A program made the translations under genes and the position numbers. Below, piece by piece: positions 6,547-8,867 of a stretch of 8,867 nt of DNA (position 1 is its first letter; each line of letters starts with the position of its first letter). The notes beneath the pieces are model-generated. The model was not told the origin of the DNA and ran no database searches. It worked only from the letters and a program-made list of their open reading frames with translations. The stretch is from Verrucomicrobiota bacterium (GTDB lineage Bacteria; Verrucomicrobiota; Lentisphaeria; Oligosphaerales; Oligosphaeraceae): NCBI GenBank assembly GCA_022709995.1, contig JAKLHU010000060.1, positions 1 to 8,867 on the forward strand, read 5' to 3'.

Positions 6547-7173
6547 ATGACTATCATCGACTTGACCTCGCCATACCAGGGACGACGCACGCAGCCGCAA
6601 ATCACGGAGGAAAGAATCCCCCTGCGCTCCGCCACCACCGCTTACACGGGACTGGTCTATCACCTGACTTCGGATTCCATGCAGGGGACGTATCTCGACC
6701 TGCCCGGCCATATCCTCGAAACCGATGACGGCCGGCGAGCCGACACTATCCCGGCCGCCGAACTCTACCGCCGGCCAGCCACCGTCATCCATCTCGACCG
6801 GCCCGCCACACCAGGACCAGTGTCTGCCGCTCACCTGCATACCGCCCTCGGCGCCCAGCACTGCCAAAATACGCTCATCATCCACGCCCTCGGCCCCAGA
6901 AATTCCTTCCAGGTCCCGGAACGAAGCATTTTCCTGGATGATTCCGCCGTCGACTGGATTGTCAGCCGCCAATGCCAATGGCTGATCTCCGACATCTATG
7001 AAAGCACAGCCCTGCATGGGGTCTTCCTGAAACTCTTTGGCGCCGGCATCGCGGCCGTGTGCGAACCACAGAACCTCCACCTCCTGACCACCAACGAAGT
7101 TCTGGTGACCATCCTGTTCCCCCCCTGGCCAAAGACAACCCAAATCCCCTGCCGGCTCCTCGCCGAATTCTGA
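6547..7173 (+). CDS. Divergent cyclase-family (kynurenine formamidase-like) protein with altered metal site
   Basis: A 208-residue protein, close to the usual 200-260 of the cyclase family (metal-dependent hydrolases such as kynurenine formamidase and isatin hydrolase). It opens with the family-typical IIDLTSPY, contains MQGTYLDLPGH (45-55) at the place of the signature HxGTHxDxPxH, and ends with LFGAGIAAVCEPQNL (163-177), the counterpart of the late LLGAGxxIVExLxNL block. Asp51 and His55 are kept, but the two signature His are Met45 and Tyr49, and the late Glu appears shifted or replaced by Cys172. A canonical zinc or manganese site is therefore unlikely; it may bind another metal, act differently or be a non-catalytic homologue. 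There is no signal peptide. The ATG at 6547 is the first in frame with family similarity, but the leader before it is C-rich with no Shine-Dalgarno. It lies 134 bases after the fusion gene and 104 before the AAC(3)-barrel gene. Confidence 0.7.
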   Translation: MTIIDLTSPYQGRRTQPQITEERIPLRSATTAYTGLVYHLTSDSMQGTYLDLPGHILETDDGRRADTIPAAELYRRPATVIHLDRPATPGPVSAAHLHTALGAQHCQNTLIIHALGPRNSFQVPERSIFLDDSAVDWIVSRQCQWLISDIYESTALHGVFLKLFGAGIAAVCEPQNLHLLTTNEVLVTILFPPWPKTTQIPCRLLAEF

Positions 7174-7264
7174 AAACGCGCCCCTTGCGAAAAATCGCCC
7201 TCGCCAACATCCGTTCACGGCCGACGCCCACCCCCAAACCGACACGAACAGCTTCATAACATAA

Positions 7265-7268
7265 CAGG
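7265..7268 (+). promoter_or_regulatory. Ribosome binding site AGGA of the AAC(3)-barrel gene
   Basis: AGGA lies about nine bases before the ATG at 7278 in an otherwise A/C-rich leader. I see no convincing promoter in the 104-base gap before the gene, so it may be transcribed with the cyclase-like gene. Confidence 0.45.
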
Positions 7269-7277
7269 ACAACCGCC

Positions 7278-8717
7278 ATGAACCGAAAAGACATTGCGAA
7301 CGCTTTGCGCGACATGGGCTTGGATAATGGCGCCACCGTCATGCTCCATAGTTCCATGCTCAGCCTCGGCAACGTCGACGGCGGCCCCGAAGCCGTCATC
7401 GATGCCTTCCTGGATGCCGTCGGCCCCCAGGGGACACTGATGGTCCCGGTTTTCGGAGCCCTCGGAATCCTGACCGAAATCGTCAAAAAAAGACCCGAAG
7501 CCGTCATCAGCCCCTGCTCCAAAGGAACGGTCGCAGCCATCGGCGCCAAGGCGAAAATCCTCTGCGCCGGACATGGCGCCGGAAAAACCGTTCATGGCGA
7601 CTCCTCACCCTACACCCGACTGGCGGAACTGAATGGAGTCATCTGCCTGCTCGGCGTGGACCAGGATCGCAATACAACCCTCCATGCCGTCGAAGCACTC
7701 CTGGAACTGCCCTACTTGAGCGATACCACTGGAACCTACACGATGCCCAACGGCGCCACTCAGGAAAAAACCTGGCAGTACTACCCGGGACCACATCGCG
7801 ACTTCATCGGCTTGGAACGCTTCCTGCGCGCCGAAAATGCCATCACCGTCCACCGCCTGGGCAACGCCCAGGTCCGGCTGATCAAAGCCAAAGACCTCTT
7901 TGCCATCGGCCTGCGCCTCGGCCGCCAAAATCCCGCCTTCGCTCTCTGCGACAACCCGGCCTGCGAAGCCTGCGTCAAACAACGCGCCGCCATCAACCGC
8001 GACCGCTGCCAGCACGAAGCATTCCACCTCACCGCGTCCGCCCGCCTCGCCGGAAAATACCTCCCGGAAATCATCGACAACCTGAAAGCCGCCGGCCTCG
8101 ACGCCGTGGAACTCGATTATCTGCAAGGCAAGGCCTGTGCCGGCATGAGCGCGGAAAAGCTGGCCGGTGCCGTCCAGGAACTGACCGCCGCCGGCATCGC
8201 CGTGAGCGCCCTGCGCATTCCGCATATACCCGAAGCCGCCGAACCGCTGCTCAAACTCGCGGCCGCCGCTGGCATCACCCGCGTCATCATGCCGTTGTGC
8301 CCAACCAGCGCCGACGCCGTTGCCGCCGCACCACAAAACGGCATCCGCCTCGCCTTTGCCGACCACGGCCAACCCGGCCAGCTCGCAGCCCGCGACTTCG
8401 CCGCCTTCAGCACGAATCCGACCTGCGGCTTCTGCTTCTCGGCAACGGCTTTCGTCAAAGCCGGAGAAATGCCTTTCCTGCAGTCCTACCGCCTCGGCCG
8501 TTTCGTCAAGACCATCGAACAACTCGACCTCGCCGACATGACCTGGACCGAGGAACCGGCCCGACTGGCCCGCGGCAATGCCGAAATCAAAGAATTAATT
8601 TCCATTCTCCGCTGCCATCACTTTACCGGCTGGTTCAGCCTCGGCGGCGGCGCGCGCTTCCCCGGTTCGCTCAAGGACGCCGCCGATGACTTGCTCAAAC
8701 TCATCGATGCGATGTAA
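7278..8717 (+). CDS. AAC(3)-family acetyltransferase-like domain fused to a degenerate xylose-isomerase-like TIM barrel
   Basis: A 479-residue, two-domain protein. Residues 1 to about 215 resemble aminoglycoside N3-acetyltransferases (acetyl-CoA dependent): VMLHSSMLSLGNVDGGPEAVIDAFLDAVGP-type start (21-50), GTLMVPVF, GDSSPYTRL, LLGVDQDRNTTLHAVE (124-139) with the conserved His136 and Glu139, and GNAQVRLI. The segment between VPVF and LTEI is about 20-30 residues shorter than usual, and the conserved HPxxS stretch reads SPCSKGT. A Cys cluster C-x4-C-x2-C (224, 229, 232) links to residues about 245-479, which look like a sugar-phosphate isomerase/epimerase barrel (AGLDAVELD, ITRVIMPL, GIRLAFADHG, QLDLADM, GWFSLGGG). 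Positions where this fold normally has metal-binding Glu, Asp and His appear substituted (for example FCFSATAF and FSLGGG). The usual AAC(3) length is about 260-280, so the barrel is an added domain. I infer a metabolic acyltransferase rather than a resistance gene; the substrate is unknown. Confidence 0.7.
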   Translation: MNRKDIANALRDMGLDNGATVMLHSSMLSLGNVDGGPEAVIDAFLDAVGPQGTLMVPVFGALGILTEIVKKRPEAVISPCSKGTVAAIGAKAKILCAGHGAGKTVHGDSSPYTRLAELNGVICLLGVDQDRNTTLHAVEALLELPYLSDTTGTYTMPNGATQEKTWQYYPGPHRDFIGLERFLRAENAITVHRLGNAQVRLIKAKDLFAIGLRLGRQNPAFALCDNPACEACVKQRAAINRDRCQHEAFHLTASARLAGKYLPEIIDNLKAAGLDAVELDYLQGKACAGMSAEKLAGAVQELTAAGIAVSALRIPHIPEAAEPLLKLAAAAGITRVIMPLCPTSADAVAAAPQNGIRLAFADHGQPGQLAARDFAAFSTNPTCGFCFSATAFVKAGEMPFLQSYRLGRFVKTIEQLDLADMTWTEEPARLARGNAEIKELISILRCHHFTGWFSLGGGARFPGSLKDAADDLLKLIDAM

Positions 8718-8867
8718 TAATCACCATCGACATGGCCCGACAGTCCAGCTTCTGCGCGGGAGCGCCGTCGCAACAACGGTCCTGCTCCTGGCTTGGATTC
8801 TCTTCCTGACCAGCACCCCGGCGACGATGCGCCAGTTGCCTTGGCAGATACCTCCAGAGCCCGGCCT
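8707..8867 (+). CDS. Start of a possible membrane or secreted protein, cut by the window edge
   Basis: The frame is open from an ATG at 8707, inside the last codons of the preceding gene (11-base overlap), to the end of the window: 53 codons. After a polar, Arg-containing start and LLRGSAV it has one clear hydrophobic segment, TTVLLLAWILFLTSTPA, followed by polar sequence. That is the pattern of a signal peptide or the first helix of a small membrane protein. Helix-then-S/TxP resembles the beginning of VanZ-like proteins, but this is a weak hint. I see no Shine-Dalgarno, so translational coupling would be needed. The protein family is not recognised. Confidence 0.4.
   Translation, partial: MRCNNHHRHGPTVQLLRGSAVATTVLLLAWILFLTSTPATMRQLPWQIPPEPG

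Noticed and set aside
7278..7920. Aminoglycoside resistance gene
   Set aside because: Only family-level similarity, a shortened substrate region, an altered motif and a fused barrel. Nothing mobile surrounds it, so a resistance role is not supported.
8732..8809. Small open frame starting at the ATG at 8732
   Set aside because: It stops after 25 codons and reads as Ser/Cys-rich sequence. The overlapping frame from 8707 has a clear hydrophobic segment and stays open.

Overview
The window is a GC-rich bacterial chromosomal segment with five sizeable protein genes, a probable sixth running off the right edge, and no RNA genes, insertion sequences or CRISPR arrays that I can see. Coding sequence is dominated by codons ending in C or G. 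The gene mix (a proton-pumping pyrophosphatase, a ceramidase-like hydrolase, an EndoQ-helicase fusion and divergent sugar-isomerase-like barrels) would fit a Planctomycetes/Verrucomicrobia/Lentisphaerae-type bacterium. That is an impression, not a proven assignment.

Layout. Positions 1-1498 (+) hold the C-terminal two thirds of a membrane-bound pyrophosphatase (hppA), open at the left edge. It converges on a ceramidase-like hydrolase at 1618-2940 (-), and a strong hairpin at 1517-1551 can serve as terminator for both. A 374-base divergent intergenic region (2941-3314) follows, with a good sigma70-type promoter facing right. A 1032-codon gene at 3315-6413 (+) then reads, without a break, through the first ~100 residues of RsmI (16S rRNA 2'-O-methyltransferase), most of an EndoQ-like PHP endonuclease with its zinc site, and a complete UvrD/PcrA-type superfamily 1 helicase. 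The join falls inside both the RsmI and PHP domains, so it looks like the scar of a deletion (or an assembly collapse) between rsmI and a neighbouring endoQ-uvrD gene. Next come a divergent cyclase-family protein (6547-7173) with altered metal-site residues, and a fusion of an AAC(3)-like acetyltransferase domain to a TIM-barrel domain that seems to lack its catalytic residues (7278-8717). A small open frame with a hydrophobic N-terminus starts inside the end of that gene and leaves the window at 8867.

How they work together. There is no single pathway. The pyrophosphatase is a stand-alone ion pump. The EndoQ-helicase part points to repair of deaminated DNA, and a sliding-clamp-like motif (QLELF) lies in the linker between nuclease and helicase. 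The cyclase-like and AAC(3)-barrel genes lie in the same direction 104 bases apart and may share a transcript and a small-molecule substrate, but this is inference. The points most worth checking are the RsmI/EndoQ junction, the clamp motif, the divergent K+-independent type of pyrophosphatase, and the two degenerate enzyme-family proteins on the right.
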